A stretch of 29,204 nt of DNA from positions 1-29,204 of the forward strand of contig MPUH01000925.1 of the NCBI GenBank assembly GCA_001970955.1, given 5' to 3'. Position 1 is the stretch's first letter. Every line of letters begins with the position of its first letter. Under the pieces are notes generated by a model. The model made no database searches and was not told where the DNA came from. It worked only from the letters and a program-made list of their open reading frames with translations. Shown piece by piece: positions 17,655 through 26,607 of this stretch. The DNA comes from Stentor coeruleus (lineage: Eukaryota > Ciliophora > Heterotrichea > Heterotrichida > Stentoridae). A program made the position numbers and the translations under genes.

Positions 17655-20600
17655 TACCATATAATACCATACTATTCTCTAATCAAAATCATTATGCATC
17701 ATAATTAATGCTATTAATTCTAAATCTTTAGCCTATTATCTTCAGCAATCAGCATCTGCATCCTAATTGCATGCTCTGAGCATCTCTAGCAGCTCTATTT
17801 AATTCACAAGCAAAGCAACTCACTTTGACCCCATTAATGTATGCTACTAATCTTCCTAGTATCTGCGAATTTTTTGTACTTAAATATCCATCATACTTTA
17901 GTATCAAATTACTAGGCACCCTAATATAATCATCGCATCCATCAAACCCACATCTATACTGAAACTTCATATCAATTTCCTTATATCTTTTCTGACTAAT
18001 CTTATCACAAATTTCATTCAACTTTTTCAAATTCCCTTCAAAAATACACTTTTCACACAATTTATGTCTTTTTTTACATTCAAATATCCCTGGTTTTTTG
18101 CAAATAAAACAAATTTCTAAAGGTATTTTTGACCACTTTTCTTTTATTTTTGTACAGTAATTCGAAGTGCATTTAAACAAGTTTACATTGATATTATTTG
18201 CTTTTAAACAGTTGTTACAATAAAAATGCTTTCTTTCGCATAGTTCTGAAGTATTATAGAAAAAAATATTGAGGCAGATTTTGCAGTTGATGCTTGAATA
18301 TAATTGAGAATTTTGTGATATCCCGTCTTCCATCATCATTTTGCACCAAGAGCAATTGCAAATTTCAAAAATTTCATATGCACTTTCTTTACAACAGTAT
18401 TGGCAATAATAAAACTCATTAGGACAACAACTTTTTTTATTTGGTAAAAACCTTCCACTACAAATTTCGCAATTTTTTCCCATATAGTTTGCATATAGGG
18501 AATTATACAAATCCGTACAATTATTACATTGACATATTTCACGGATCATCTGGTATTTCTTCTTGCCACAACAGCTTTCACAATAGTAATTCTTATTTTG
18601 ACATACGAAATCTTCAATGATCCCTTCATATTGTTTGCAAATTGAGCATTGTTTTATAAAAAAGGATTTTGATAGTAGACTGCAATTCTCACATTCACAT
18701 TTTGATGATATTTCTTCAGGCCTGGTGCCTAAACAGTTCTCACAATAGTAATAAAAATGATTACATAACGATTTGTAATTGAAAAGTGAACTTTTAGAGC
18801 ATATAGTACAAGGAATGAAGAATTTAGGATATACCCCTCTTGATAAACTTTGGCAATAAGCACAAGGACAAATTTCAGAAATTTGTTGTTTGCGTGAGCC
18901 CAAGCATGAAGGGCAATAAAGTTTATTTTTTTGACATTGAGAAATATAATTATAAGCATTATAATTTCTGCAAACACTACAAGGCTCTTCGTATACTTTA
19001 CTTGGCTGACCTAATATTTGTGGGATATTCTTAATATCAAGTAAAGATAAAACTTCTTCACAACTTGAACAGCTGCAGTCATCTTTGACATAAGTAAAAT
19101 CACCGCAATTTTTGCATGTATTGCAATAATGATACCCTTTCGGACATAATATAAAACTATCATCGTCATATTTTCTACACAAAACACATTTGCCACTTTT
19201 TCCTTTTTTTCCTTTTTTTAGACTTTCCTCATAATGATCACTTAAAACTACAGCATTTGCTCCTTGATTATAGTCATTTGTATTTTCTGAACATGCTTTA
19301 CATATAAAATTTCCTTTACTTATTTCATCAAATTGACCATTATAAGTTCTACAATTGATACATCTTCTTACAGACATCACATGAGCATTTTCACAATAGG
19401 TGCATTTAGGCATGGAAATCCGATTTGGAAATTTCTCTTCACATTCTCTGCACATATTGATTTTCCTAGGACAATTTGACAAGTTATTACCGCATAACAA
19501 ACAATAATCGCAATTCTTTATATACGAAATGGCATAAATAAAGCAACTTAAACACCAAGGTTTGAAATCTATATTGCTAATCACCTTAGAAAGGCATGCT
19601 TTATGGTAAATATGCTTTTCTGAGCAGTATTCTATCAAAGAATAGTCACTTTCATTGCCATTACAGATGAGACAAATTACATTATTCATTATAAATCCAT
19701 TTACATTATCCTTACAAATAAGTATTTTTTCTTTTAATTGTATTTTCGGACTTAGAAGGCGAAAGTTTGCCTTTAGGCTTTTTCGACTTACTTTGGTCTT
19801 TAGATTTTTTTGTTGCATATATTGAAGATATCCTCTTTAACCTTTCTTCACGTCTTTTAACTGCTTCAGGATTGAGCTTATATTCTTCCATTGGTGTATT
19901 GGAATCTGACATTATTGTTGGAATTTTCTTATTATATGGATTATCTTTTGGTAACTCTACATGTTTTTTTTTAAAGGATTGTCTAGATGCGAGCATAGAT
20001 TTTAGTCTTAGTATTTCGGGGTCATCGACTTCATTTTCTTTGCCTGAGAGGATTTTGTCGATGTTTTTAAGAATTTTTTTCTTACTTTTTTTCTTGAAGA
20101 TTGTGTTGTCGCGGATTAAATCAGGCTTTTCGGTGATTTTTTTAACGAAGAACATATCGGGGTCAGATGATTTTTGGAAGTCAGCAGAGATTGTGATTTC
20201 ATGTTCGCTTTCACGGGATTTTGAAGGACGTGATGGAGGTTTGATTCCCTTTCGCTCATTTTGAGACCTGGATCTAAACTGATTCTCACTAATCTGCGGT
20301 GGACGCATATAAATTTCATCAGACTCTTGTCCTGATGTCACAGCAGCTCTCATTTCATTTCTCCTTGTTGACTTTTTCTTACTAATCACGTCACTATTTT
20401 CATGGTTTTCTGAAGATATAGAGCTACTCTCTGATTCAGAACTACTGTTTTTTTCAGTAATTTTCTTAGAACTTTCTAATTGATTGAAACCTTTAAATAC
20501 AGGTGTGTCTTGAACTTCCTCGCTGATTTTTTCTTGTTGTTTTGGCTCGATAATATCATTTTCTTCAAGGATTTGGGAACAATGGAAATCACCTCTGAAG

Positions 20601-20742
20601 TCCATGCTTTCAGAATCCTTGTTTCTTATGCTTAAAGGTGAAATACACTGAGTCAATGCTGATGGCTTAGGCTCTTGACAGTCTTCCTCAAATGATATGA
20701 GTTTTCTGTGAAGGCTGATTGATTTTTTCGATATTTTACCTG
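17655..20742. repeat. Tandem segmental duplication, unit B
   Basis: Right unit, directly adjoining unit A. It starts near TACCATATAATACCATACTA and its similarity to unit A ends at ATATTTTACCTG (20731-20742), inside the intact membrane-protein gene. It is probably the source copy, because only here is the membrane-protein gene complete. The unit is about 30 bp shorter than A, mostly from indels inside the Cys-rich gene. Confidence 0.92.
17749..19689 (-). CDS. Tandem RING-like Cys-rich protein, copy B
   Basis: Paralogue of the 14632-16611 gene, 646 aa from ATG 19689 (689 from ATG 19818). The N-terminal half is almost identical to copy A, including silent sites; the C-terminal half carries many amino-acid changes, yet every zinc-ligand pattern is kept, suggesting that both proteins remain under constraint. 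Copy B lacks most of the short insert found in A (KIPLEICFIC in place of 16 residues) and has one extra Lys in GKKKYQM. Using ATG 19689 leaves 22 bp to the stop of the upstream membrane-protein gene on the same strand; using ATG 19818 would overlap that gene by 107 bp in another frame. It ends TGA. The family seems to be undescribed; I cannot name it. Confidence 0.85.
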   Translation of the reverse strand: MNNVICLICNGNESDYSLIEYCSEKHIYHKACLSKVISNIDFKPWCLSCFIYAISYIKNCDYCLLCGNNLSNCPRKINMCRECEEKFPNRISMPKCTYCENAHVMSVRRCINCRTYNGQFDEISKGNFICKACSENTNDYNQGANAVVLSDHYEESLKKGKKGKSGKCVLCRKYDDDSFILCPKGYHYCNTCKNCGDFTYVKDDCSCSSCEEVLSLLDIKNIPQILGQPSKVYEEPCSVCRNYNAYNYISQCQKNKLYCPSCLGSRKQQISEICPCAYCQSLSRGVYPKFFIPCTICSKSSLFNYKSLCNHFYYYCENCLGTRPEEISSKCECENCSLLSKSFFIKQCSICKQYEGIIEDFVCQNKNYYCESCCGKKKYQMIREICQCNNCTDLYNSLYANYMGKNCEICSGRFLPNKKSCCPNEFYYCQYCCKESAYEIFEICNCSWCKMMMEDGISQNSQLYSSINCKICLNIFFYNTSELCERKHFYCNNCLKANNINVNLFKCTSNYCTKIKEKWSKIPLEICFICKKPGIFECKKRHKLCEKCIFEGNLKKLNEICDKISQKRYKEIDMKFQYRCGFDGCDDYIRVPSNLILKYDGYLSTKNSQILGRLVAYINGVKVSCFACELNRAARDAQSMQLGCRC

Positions 20743-23368
20743 GAACTGAACTATCAGGAGGTCCAGAAGGTTTTTTCGGAAGAAAGTTCAGTTTATTACC
20801 CATCAATGAAAGTTTCTGGGCAAGGTTCATAATAGGTTTTATCTTCTGTTCCTCCTCAATCTTCTTTACTCCAACATTCTCCTTTTTAGGACTCAAACTT
20901 TTTTCACTAGACTTCGAAGATATCCCAGACAGTTCATGTGAATCCTCAGCGTCAGCTTTATAATCTTCATTATGTGTAGGTAAAATAGAACTTTCAAATG
21001 AATCCTGCCCATAACTCGATAAAAAATGTCCTCCAACCTTATCAGATCCTACAGAATATCCTGAAATTTTAAGGTTTTTCTTAGAATTCGTCATATCCTC
21101 ATTATAAAATTTCCCTGTTGAAGGAACTTTTGCTATAGAAAACTTGTCATTTAAAGATTTTTTAGATAAGGAACTTGGGTTTCTACTGAGTTTATGGAGA
21201 TTATCTAAATCTGTATAATCTTCAAGAAACTGCTTGTCACGTTCAATAGTTTTGATGTTTTCGTTGGATGGGGTTTTCCCTCTAACTAAAGATTTTTGGC
21301 TTTTTTCTGAGATTTTGGATTTGCTTAAGGAACTTTGACTTGATTTTTGGGCTTCACTTTGTTGAAGTGATGATTTTTCGATATTCGGAAAGGCTTCTGG
21401 GGTTTTTTCTTTACTTTTGAGGCTTGTTTTTGATTTTAAGCTTTGTTGGGAGTGGTCGCTTCGATTTGAGTCAAGTTTGGGAAGGTTTTCAGGAGTTTGA
21501 GTTTTATATGAATTAGGAGATTTTGAGCTTTTTTTAGACTTTTCGCTGTTTTGATGTAGGTGAGAGTCAATTTTTGGCAGGTTTTCTGGGGTTTTTTCTT
21601 TGGATGAAAGGATTTTGTTTTGATTTTTGGAGGAGCTTTTTTGAGATCGACTGCTGTGACCTGATCTGCTACTGTCTAATTTCTGTTTTTCTGAAGTTTT
21701 TTCTATTGGGCCTTTTGGTGGGGTATATTTGCTCCGTGAAGATGAACCTTTTATGCTTTTTTCATCTTTTACTGAACGATTTGATAGGCATTTTGGTGTT
21801 GACCTACTCGAGTTCCCATTATTTTTTCCAAAATTTGGGAAACTTTCTTTTTCCGATTTGTCACTTTCGATTGTCCTCATATAAATCTGAGGAATTTCCG
21901 GCTCCATATCTTGCTCACTATGTAGCCTGCTACCCTTATAAGCATTTCCCTCATAAACTTCATTTTCTTCTGTATTCCCAATCAAATCTTGTAATATCAT
22001 CACTTCTCCATTAGCAGCTTCCTCACTTGTTTCACTAATACTCTCATAATAATTATCTGAATATTTTTCTTGACTATCAAAAAGGTTTTTTTCAAATACA
22101 ATTTTCTCTTTAAATTCAGCAACAATCCCTGAGTTCTCTGAATAGTCCTTTGAAAATTCAGCATTAGGCTCATAGTCCATTGAGCATTCATGCAAATGCA
22201 TAAACCCTTGTCCTTTATTATTATTTGAAACTTTCAAGGGACTTGAGTATTTGATTGGAGAGCAATAATTTGATTTTATTGGAGATCTTGCATGTGGTGT
22301 ACCTGGGAATATCAAAGGGTTTTGGATATTTTCTTCTTCAGATACAACATTATGAGAAGCCCAAGTATCAATGCTTCGGTTTGATGGAGCTTTTTCACTG
22401 TACTCATGTTCAGGCTCAGATTCAACCCCTATTGACTCTCTGACAACTTGAAGTTCATGCTCTTTTTCCATACCCTTATACCTTTTTGGTGAATAATCCT
22501 CAGAATACTCTAACGGTATAGAGAAATCATTAGGTGGAAGCGATTCACTAGCTTCATCACAAACAATTTCCTTAATCTTCATCTTAGCAACCTGTCCTTT
22601 CGGTATATCCACACACACCGGAATAAACCTATTCTCATACCTAACACAAAATTGGGACTTCTGTAAAACCTTACCAACAAAAAGTCTCCAAGGCAAATCA
22701 AGGGCAAAAGATATCGTAATCTGAATCAAAGCCAGCAAAAAAACCTCTTCATCAGCACCAGCACTATGAAAATAGCTGAAAAACCCACCCATGAATCCAA
22801 ACATCAAAGCTAAAACCCCTGAAAAAACAAGGTCTCTATACTGAAACAAGTCAATTTCTTGAGGTTCCTTAAACCTTCCATCAAGCATCGTCGAGTTGTC
22901 AACGACTTTAATTTCAATTTCCTTAATCTTAAGTTTCTGATTAAAACTTTTAACAAAAGCATCATGCATAATCAAACAAAGAACTATAGACAAGCTACTA
23001 CAAATAACACCAATAAGTATGCTTAAAACCAAATATGCTTGTTCTTCAAGTACAGCAACATAAAAGTTTATTCCCCATATAAGCGAAATATAAACAGCAA
23101 TTTGGAAAATGTGTCCAATTGGGGGCATCTCGTATTGTACAGAATCATAGGACCAAGCTCCATATAAAGGTGATACTCGTTTGAATATGGTTTTTAATGA
23201 ATGCCGAGTGCGGACTTCTACTTCAAATGAGTTCAAAGGCTGGAATTTTCTATGGGTGAATATTGACTTGAGTACTCTGGCGGATTTTAAAGTTCCAGCT
23301 AAAGATAACCCGCAGAGAATAAGAGAGAGAGATGGAATTATAATTCCCGCTATATTTCCTCCTAGCAT
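19712..23368 (-). CDS. Multi-pass membrane protein with long disordered tail, 1218 aa
   Basis: The first 235 residues hold five hydrophobic segments (about 6-25, 84-106, 111-133, 180-200 and 208-228). The remaining 980 residues are a Ser, Lys and Glu-rich disordered tail. Residues 590-700 contain four related motifs, KTPENLPKIDS, QTPENLPKLDS, KTPEAFPNIEK and KTPSNEN, at spacings of 32, 31 and 43, embedded in Ser/Lys runs that look like kinase substrates. The C-terminus is basic (KSKDQSKSKKPKGKLSPSKS). The membrane part vaguely recalls the last membrane block of giant ciliate polycystin/GPS-type surface proteins, but I cannot assign a family. ATG 23368 is the first Met; the frame stays open upstream to a TAA (about 23428) through hydrophobic residues, so a missed 5' exon is possible. 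Its 3' third is duplicated in unit A. Confidence 0.82.
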   Translation of the reverse strand: MLGGNIAGIIIPSLSLILCGLSLAGTLKSARVLKSIFTHRKFQPLNSFEVEVRTRHSLKTIFKRVSPLYGAWSYDSVQYEMPPIGHIFQIAVYISLIWGINFYVAVLEEQAYLVLSILIGVICSSLSIVLCLIMHDAFVKSFNQKLKIKEIEIKVVDNSTMLDGRFKEPQEIDLFQYRDLVFSGVLALMFGFMGGFFSYFHSAGADEEVFLLALIQITISFALDLPWRLFVGKVLQKSQFCVRYENRFIPVCVDIPKGQVAKMKIKEIVCDEASESLPPNDFSIPLEYSEDYSPKRYKGMEKEHELQVVRESIGVESEPEHEYSEKAPSNRSIDTWASHNVVSEEENIQNPLIFPGTPHARSPIKSNYCSPIKYSSPLKVSNNNKGQGFMHLHECSMDYEPNAEFSKDYSENSGIVAEFKEKIVFEKNLFDSQEKYSDNYYESISETSEEAANGEVMILQDLIGNTEENEVYEGNAYKGSRLHSEQDMEPEIPQIYMRTIESDKSEKESFPNFGKNNGNSSRSTPKCLSNRSVKDEKSIKGSSSRSKYTPPKGPIEKTSEKQKLDSSRSGHSSRSQKSSSKNQNKILSSKEKTPENLPKIDSHLHQNSEKSKKSSKSPNSYKTQTPENLPKLDSNRSDHSQQSLKSKTSLKSKEKTPEAFPNIEKSSLQQSEAQKSSQSSLSKSKISEKSQKSLVRGKTPSNENIKTIERDKQFLEDYTDLDNLHKLSRNPSSLSKKSLNDKFSIAKVPSTGKFYNEDMTNSKKNLKISGYSVGSDKVGGHFLSSYGQDSFESSILPTHNEDYKADAEDSHELSGISSKSSEKSLSPKKENVGVKKIEEEQKIKPIMNLAQKLSLMGNKLNFLPKKPSGPPDSSVPGKISKKSISLHRKLISFEEDCQEPKPSALTQCISPLSIRNKDSESMDFRGDFHCSQILEENDIIEPKQQEKISEEVQDTPVFKGFNQLESSKKITEKNSSSESESSSISSENHENSDVISKKKSTRRNEMRAAVTSGQESDEIYMRPPQISENQFRSRSQNERKGIKPPSRPSKSRESEHEITISADFQKSSDPDMFFVKKITEKPDLIRDNTIFKKKSKKKILKNIDKILSGKENEVDDPEILRLKSMLASRQSFKKKHVELPKDNPYNKKIPTIMSDSNTPMEEYKLNPEAVKRREERLKRISSIYATKKSKDQSKSKKPKGKLSPSKSENTIKRKNTYL

Positions 23369-23404
23369 GTATTTAAATATTAAATATGAAAATATAAGAC
23401 TAAG

Positions 23405-23665
23405 ATGGGAGAGAGTATTGAAGGGTTAGGGAATTGGCTTGATAGTTAGGTAAATGAGTTTGATGATGGGAAGTTAGATTTTAGTGAGTTGAGATTGAGG
23501 AGAGATTATTTGGATGAGAATTTTTGTGAAATTTTTGGAATATTTGGTTTTTTTGGAGTTTTGTTACTTTTCTAGAGATATAACTTTTTTGTCAGGATAT
23601 TGGAATTAATGCTTAGAATTGTGACTGTTAATAGTTTTCTAGAAAGTAAATGTATGCAATTATGA
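23405..23665 (+). pseudogene. Possible EF-hand gene remnant with two in-frame TAG codons
   Basis: From ATG 23405 a frame of 86 codons runs to TGA 23663-23665 with only two internal stops, TAG at 23447-23449 and 23573-23575. The sequence is protein-like: GNWLDS, TAG, VNEFDDGKLDFSELRLRR (an EF-hand-like loop), then a hydrophobic run EIFGIFGFFGVLLLF, TAG, RYNFFVRILEL. Neither TAG is removed by a 15- or 16-nt GT..AG intron. The start lies 36 bp from the divergent start of the 1218-aa gene. It could be a decayed gene, or a gene translated through TAG. The rest up to 23857 is AT-rich without features. Confidence 0.35.
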
Positions 23666-23857
23666 ACTATATACAAGTACTTCATCTTATTTATAATAAT
23701 AATAAAGAATCTTTATGGATCCTCAGAACTATTATAAAACTATTTTTAGTCTTAATCTTTATTGCTTCTTAGTCTCTTTTAAGAATTGGTAACAAATAAT
23801 TATAAAAAGTGATTTTAGGATGTTAAAGATACTATTATTTATTACCTACTAATTATA

Positions 23858-25621
23858 TTATGAAACTAAACTGATTTCTTCACAGCAATCTTGCAGGTAT
23901 TGCCTTAAATTATGGATTTTCGATAAAAGTCTTCCACGTTCTTCTTGAATTTTAATTTTTTGAGCTTTTAATTCTTTAAGTTTAATATCAAACTCTATTT
24001 CTTTTTCTACAGCATTGTTTCTTATCTTTTCTGCATCATCTAATTTTATATCAGATTCCCTCACATCAGAAGACTGCGCAGTACTAAAATCATAAGATTT
24101 ATGATTCTTAAAATCTATCAAAGGGTTTATTTTGCTAATATTAAGGTACAAATTCTCAGCCTTATTTACAGTTTTATAGGGACTTAAGCTGTTTTTATCT
24201 CCACACGGTATAGTATTTTCATAATCAAAATTCCCAATATCATCAAGTTCACAATTCTCCAAAGCATACCTATTAGTTTTCACAGTATTATTACAATATT
24301 TAAAAGCTTCAAATTCTTTACTCAAAGTTGGTATAATCTTCCCGTTTTTATTCATAAATGGTGAATTCAACACCGCAGTATATCTTTTAATAGGAGTTCT
24401 TTTTTTAACATCATCAATCGAATAAACTCTATTTAAATTTTCCATCGCATTTTTAGCATTTTTTCGCATGCTTGTCACACCATTTATTGCACTAATCGAT
24501 TTCAAACTTGAAATCTTAGTCTTAACCCTATAAATTTGTGTGTTTATTTGATCTACTTCCTCATTTCTACATCTTCTTAGCATCCCATCTAATTTCTTCA
24601 ACTGTTGCTCTAATGCTTCAATTTCTTCTACAACAGAAAAGTCTTTATCATTATTTTTAATCTCGATAAGCTCAGCTTTATACTTAGATTCTTCATCAAG
24701 TTCTTCGAAAAATCTGACCATTTTTTCAAGGGCCATTTGGATTTTTTCTTGTTTTTTATTGACTTTTTCTATTTCTTTTTCTGTTTTGACTGACTCATGG
24801 GCTACAGCAAGTCTTTTTGTTTTTAAGTTTTCGATTTCACTTTGCATATCGTTTTTTTTCTGCTTCATTATAGCTCTTAAAGTCTTAAGTTCAGTTTTTT
24901 CCCATTCAAGCTGGGTTTTGAGCTTTTTTTGGTCTTTTTCATTTTTTTTCAGCATTTGTAGCTGCATGTTAATTGCGTATTGGGACTGATATGATATTTT
25001 TTTACAACCTTTTACAATGTTTTCAGGTTCTTGAATTTCAGCATAGGCTTCAAGCATGGATTCTTCATAGTTTCTACACATATCAATAACTGAACTAGGG
25101 AATTTTATATGATTTTGAGTTCTTACCATAATTTCATCCCAATCACGGCTTAGAAAACTGCTTATCTGACTTTTAGGTATTATAGGTATATCTTTACAAT
25201 TAATTTTTAACAAAAATTCATGGCTGCCTAAAGTTAAAGTGCAGGTTTTCTGATTGAATTTTTCGAAATTTGTTATGGATTCTAGTAAAATCCGCACACC
25301 TTCATGAAGGTCTTGTAGAGTACAGTAAATTAAGTTACTCAATTTTTTACTTAAGAAATTTGATAAAGATTCTAAAGAGTCAGAAGGCAATGAAATGTTG
25401 AGTTTTGACCCGAGGGCACTTGATAATTCTTTTAATGAATATAATGGATGACTTTTTGGTTTGGATTCAGGACTTAGACCCAGACCGCTTTCTTGACGGC
25501 AAAATGATATGTGGTCTTGGGATCTTCTGGGCCGGTTTGATACTCCGTTAGCGAAAACTTTGATATTTTTGTGGCCTTGTTCGGCTAGCTTTTTAAATTT
25601 TGGGTCAACAGGGTATTCCAT
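23858..25621 (-). CDS. Coiled-coil protein of unknown function, 587 aa
   Basis: An intact, intronless gene. Residues 1-60 are polar with a basic cluster (NRPRRSQ). Residues 60-200 look globular and helical, without a domain I recognise. Residues about 215-375 form a long coiled coil, beginning MQLQMLKKNEKDQKKLKTQ and rich in Lys and Glu. A polar linker (380-520) includes RTPIKRYTAVLNSP and a Ser-Pro/Thr-rich stretch. A shorter coiled coil at 530-575 (EKEIEFDIKLKELKAQKIK) ends the protein. There is no signal peptide or membrane helix. The overall design is that of a centrosomal, basal-body or flagellar structural protein, but that is inference from coiled-coil content only. ATG 25621 is the first in frame; stop TAA. 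Its upstream neighbours are gene remnants. Confidence 0.85.
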   Translation of the reverse strand: MEYPVDPKFKKLAEQGHKNIKVFANGVSNRPRRSQDHISFCRQESGLGLSPESKPKSHPLYSLKELSSALGSKLNISLPSDSLESLSNFLSKKLSNLIYCTLQDLHEGVRILLESITNFEKFNQKTCTLTLGSHEFLLKINCKDIPIIPKSQISSFLSRDWDEIMVRTQNHIKFPSSVIDMCRNYEESMLEAYAEIQEPENIVKGCKKISYQSQYAINMQLQMLKKNEKDQKKLKTQLEWEKTELKTLRAIMKQKKNDMQSEIENLKTKRLAVAHESVKTEKEIEKVNKKQEKIQMALEKMVRFFEELDEESKYKAELIEIKNNDKDFSVVEEIEALEQQLKKLDGMLRRCRNEEVDQINTQIYRVKTKISSLKSISAINGVTSMRKNAKNAMENLNRVYSIDDVKKRTPIKRYTAVLNSPFMNKNGKIIPTLSKEFEAFKYCNNTVKTNRYALENCELDDIGNFDYENTIPCGDKNSLSPYKTVNKAENLYLNISKINPLIDFKNHKSYDFSTAQSSDVRESDIKLDDAEKIRNNAVEKEIEFDIKLKELKAQKIKIQEERGRLLSKIHNLRQYLQDCCEEISLVS

Positions 25622-25810
25622 TTTTTTATGTTAGATTTATATTATCATATTAAGAGTATGATTAGAGAGTAATGCAGAAAAAATATAGTTTGGGGTATAT
25701 ATAGTAATTGTAAAAATGGATAAACTCCCCATAGTGATGTGATATATGCTGATATTTTTGTGTTTCTCAATGCTGAGGAGATTTTTAGATTTTGATAAAG
25801 TGAATAAAAA
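25622..25810. promoter_or_regulatory. 5' flank of the 587-aa gene
   Basis: AT-rich sequence upstream of the minus-strand start at 25621. It should contain the promoter; no element is recognised. Confidence 0.4.
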
Positions 25811-26110
25811 CTTCAAATTAAATTAAATCCTCACCTCTTAAATTTGGTTCTTAAGTGGGCACTAAGAGCAGAAAGTCTTAAGATATTTAGTAAGGAAAAT
25901 ACTTTGAATCTTGTAAAAGATTTGATAGAGAAGAGAAAAAATGAATTTTTAGATTTTTTACCTTCAACTGAGGAGGAGAGATGCTCATGATTGCTTTCCT
26001 TCACTTGCACAACCTAGGGAGAAAATAACTGAACTTGGGGTTGAATATATTACGAGTTTGTTGGACTGAGGAAAAGCTTAAGCTGGTGCTATGAGTGAAT
26101 TTTTTTAACT
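25811..26110 (+). pseudogene. Frameshifted gene remnant of unknown family
   Basis: Two consecutive frames read as one protein if a single frameshift near 25979 is allowed. The first (25811-25990) includes LVLKWALRAESLKIFSKENT and EKRKNEFLDFLPSTEEER. The second (from 25980) continues DAHDCFPSLAQPREKITELG then VEYITSLLD, a TGA at 26067-26069, GKA, a TAA, AGAMSEFF, a TAA, LLIELMRKF. No ATG opens the first frame. The higher GC content and the clean amphipathic pattern mark it as former coding sequence. I do not recognise the family. Unlike the other remnants it has a frameshift and a TGA, so it is an ordinary pseudogene. Confidence 0.5.
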
Positions 26111-26298
26111 TTTAATAGAATTGATGAGAAAATTTTAAGCTTAAAAAATTAGTCAGTGCGAAGTATGTGTATATTAAACTTATATATCTGAAGATAGTAA
26201 AGAGAAACAGAGATTTGATTAATTTCTTTATATAAAAATCCTATTTATTATCAGCTCTTATATAGTTTATAAAAGATAATCTATTAACTTTATATATA

Positions 26299-26607
26299 TT
26301 ATCTCATATGAAAATTCATTCTTTTAAAGTAGCCTCTTTTGCAATGATTTTGTTTATTAAAGCATTTTGCAGTATGAATGTTTTGAATTACTTGCCTTTT
26401 AGCTTTAGAAACAAGAGAATACTTTATGCAATCTATTTTCAAATCTTTAAGGTTTTTAAGTTTATCGCGAAAATATTTATATTGAATCTGATATGATTCT
26501 AACAGATTGGTGATCATTTTATTCATAATTTTTTCTATTTTCTGACTAAGTCTTAGATGATATTGCATACTAAAGTAAAACCATCTGTTCAAAGGATCTG
26601 GTACCAT
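26299..26607 (-). CDS. Hypothetical 102-aa ORF
   Basis: An open frame from ATG 26607 (MVPDPLNRWFYF) to a stop at 26299, preceded by an in-frame TAA. It is Lys, Asn and Ile-rich with a helical, partly amphipathic centre (LSQKIEKIMNKMITNLLES) and a basic end. No domain, signal or homologue is recognised. It lies among gene remnants, so it may be a small gene, an exon, or a remnant that happens to be open. The length is only modestly above what chance gives in AT-rich DNA. Confidence 0.3.
   Translation of the reverse strand: MVPDPLNRWFYFSMQYHLRLSQKIEKIMNKMITNLLESYQIQYKYFRDKLKNLKDLKIDCIKYSLVSKAKRQVIQNIHTAKCFNKQNHCKRGYFKRMNFHMR

Noticed and set aside
19680..19830. Fusion of the membrane-protein gene and Cys-rich gene B through a tiny intron
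   Set aside because: A 16-nt (or 13-nt) GT..AG intron would be required to change frame; only 14-, 17- and 21-nt GT..AG spans were found.
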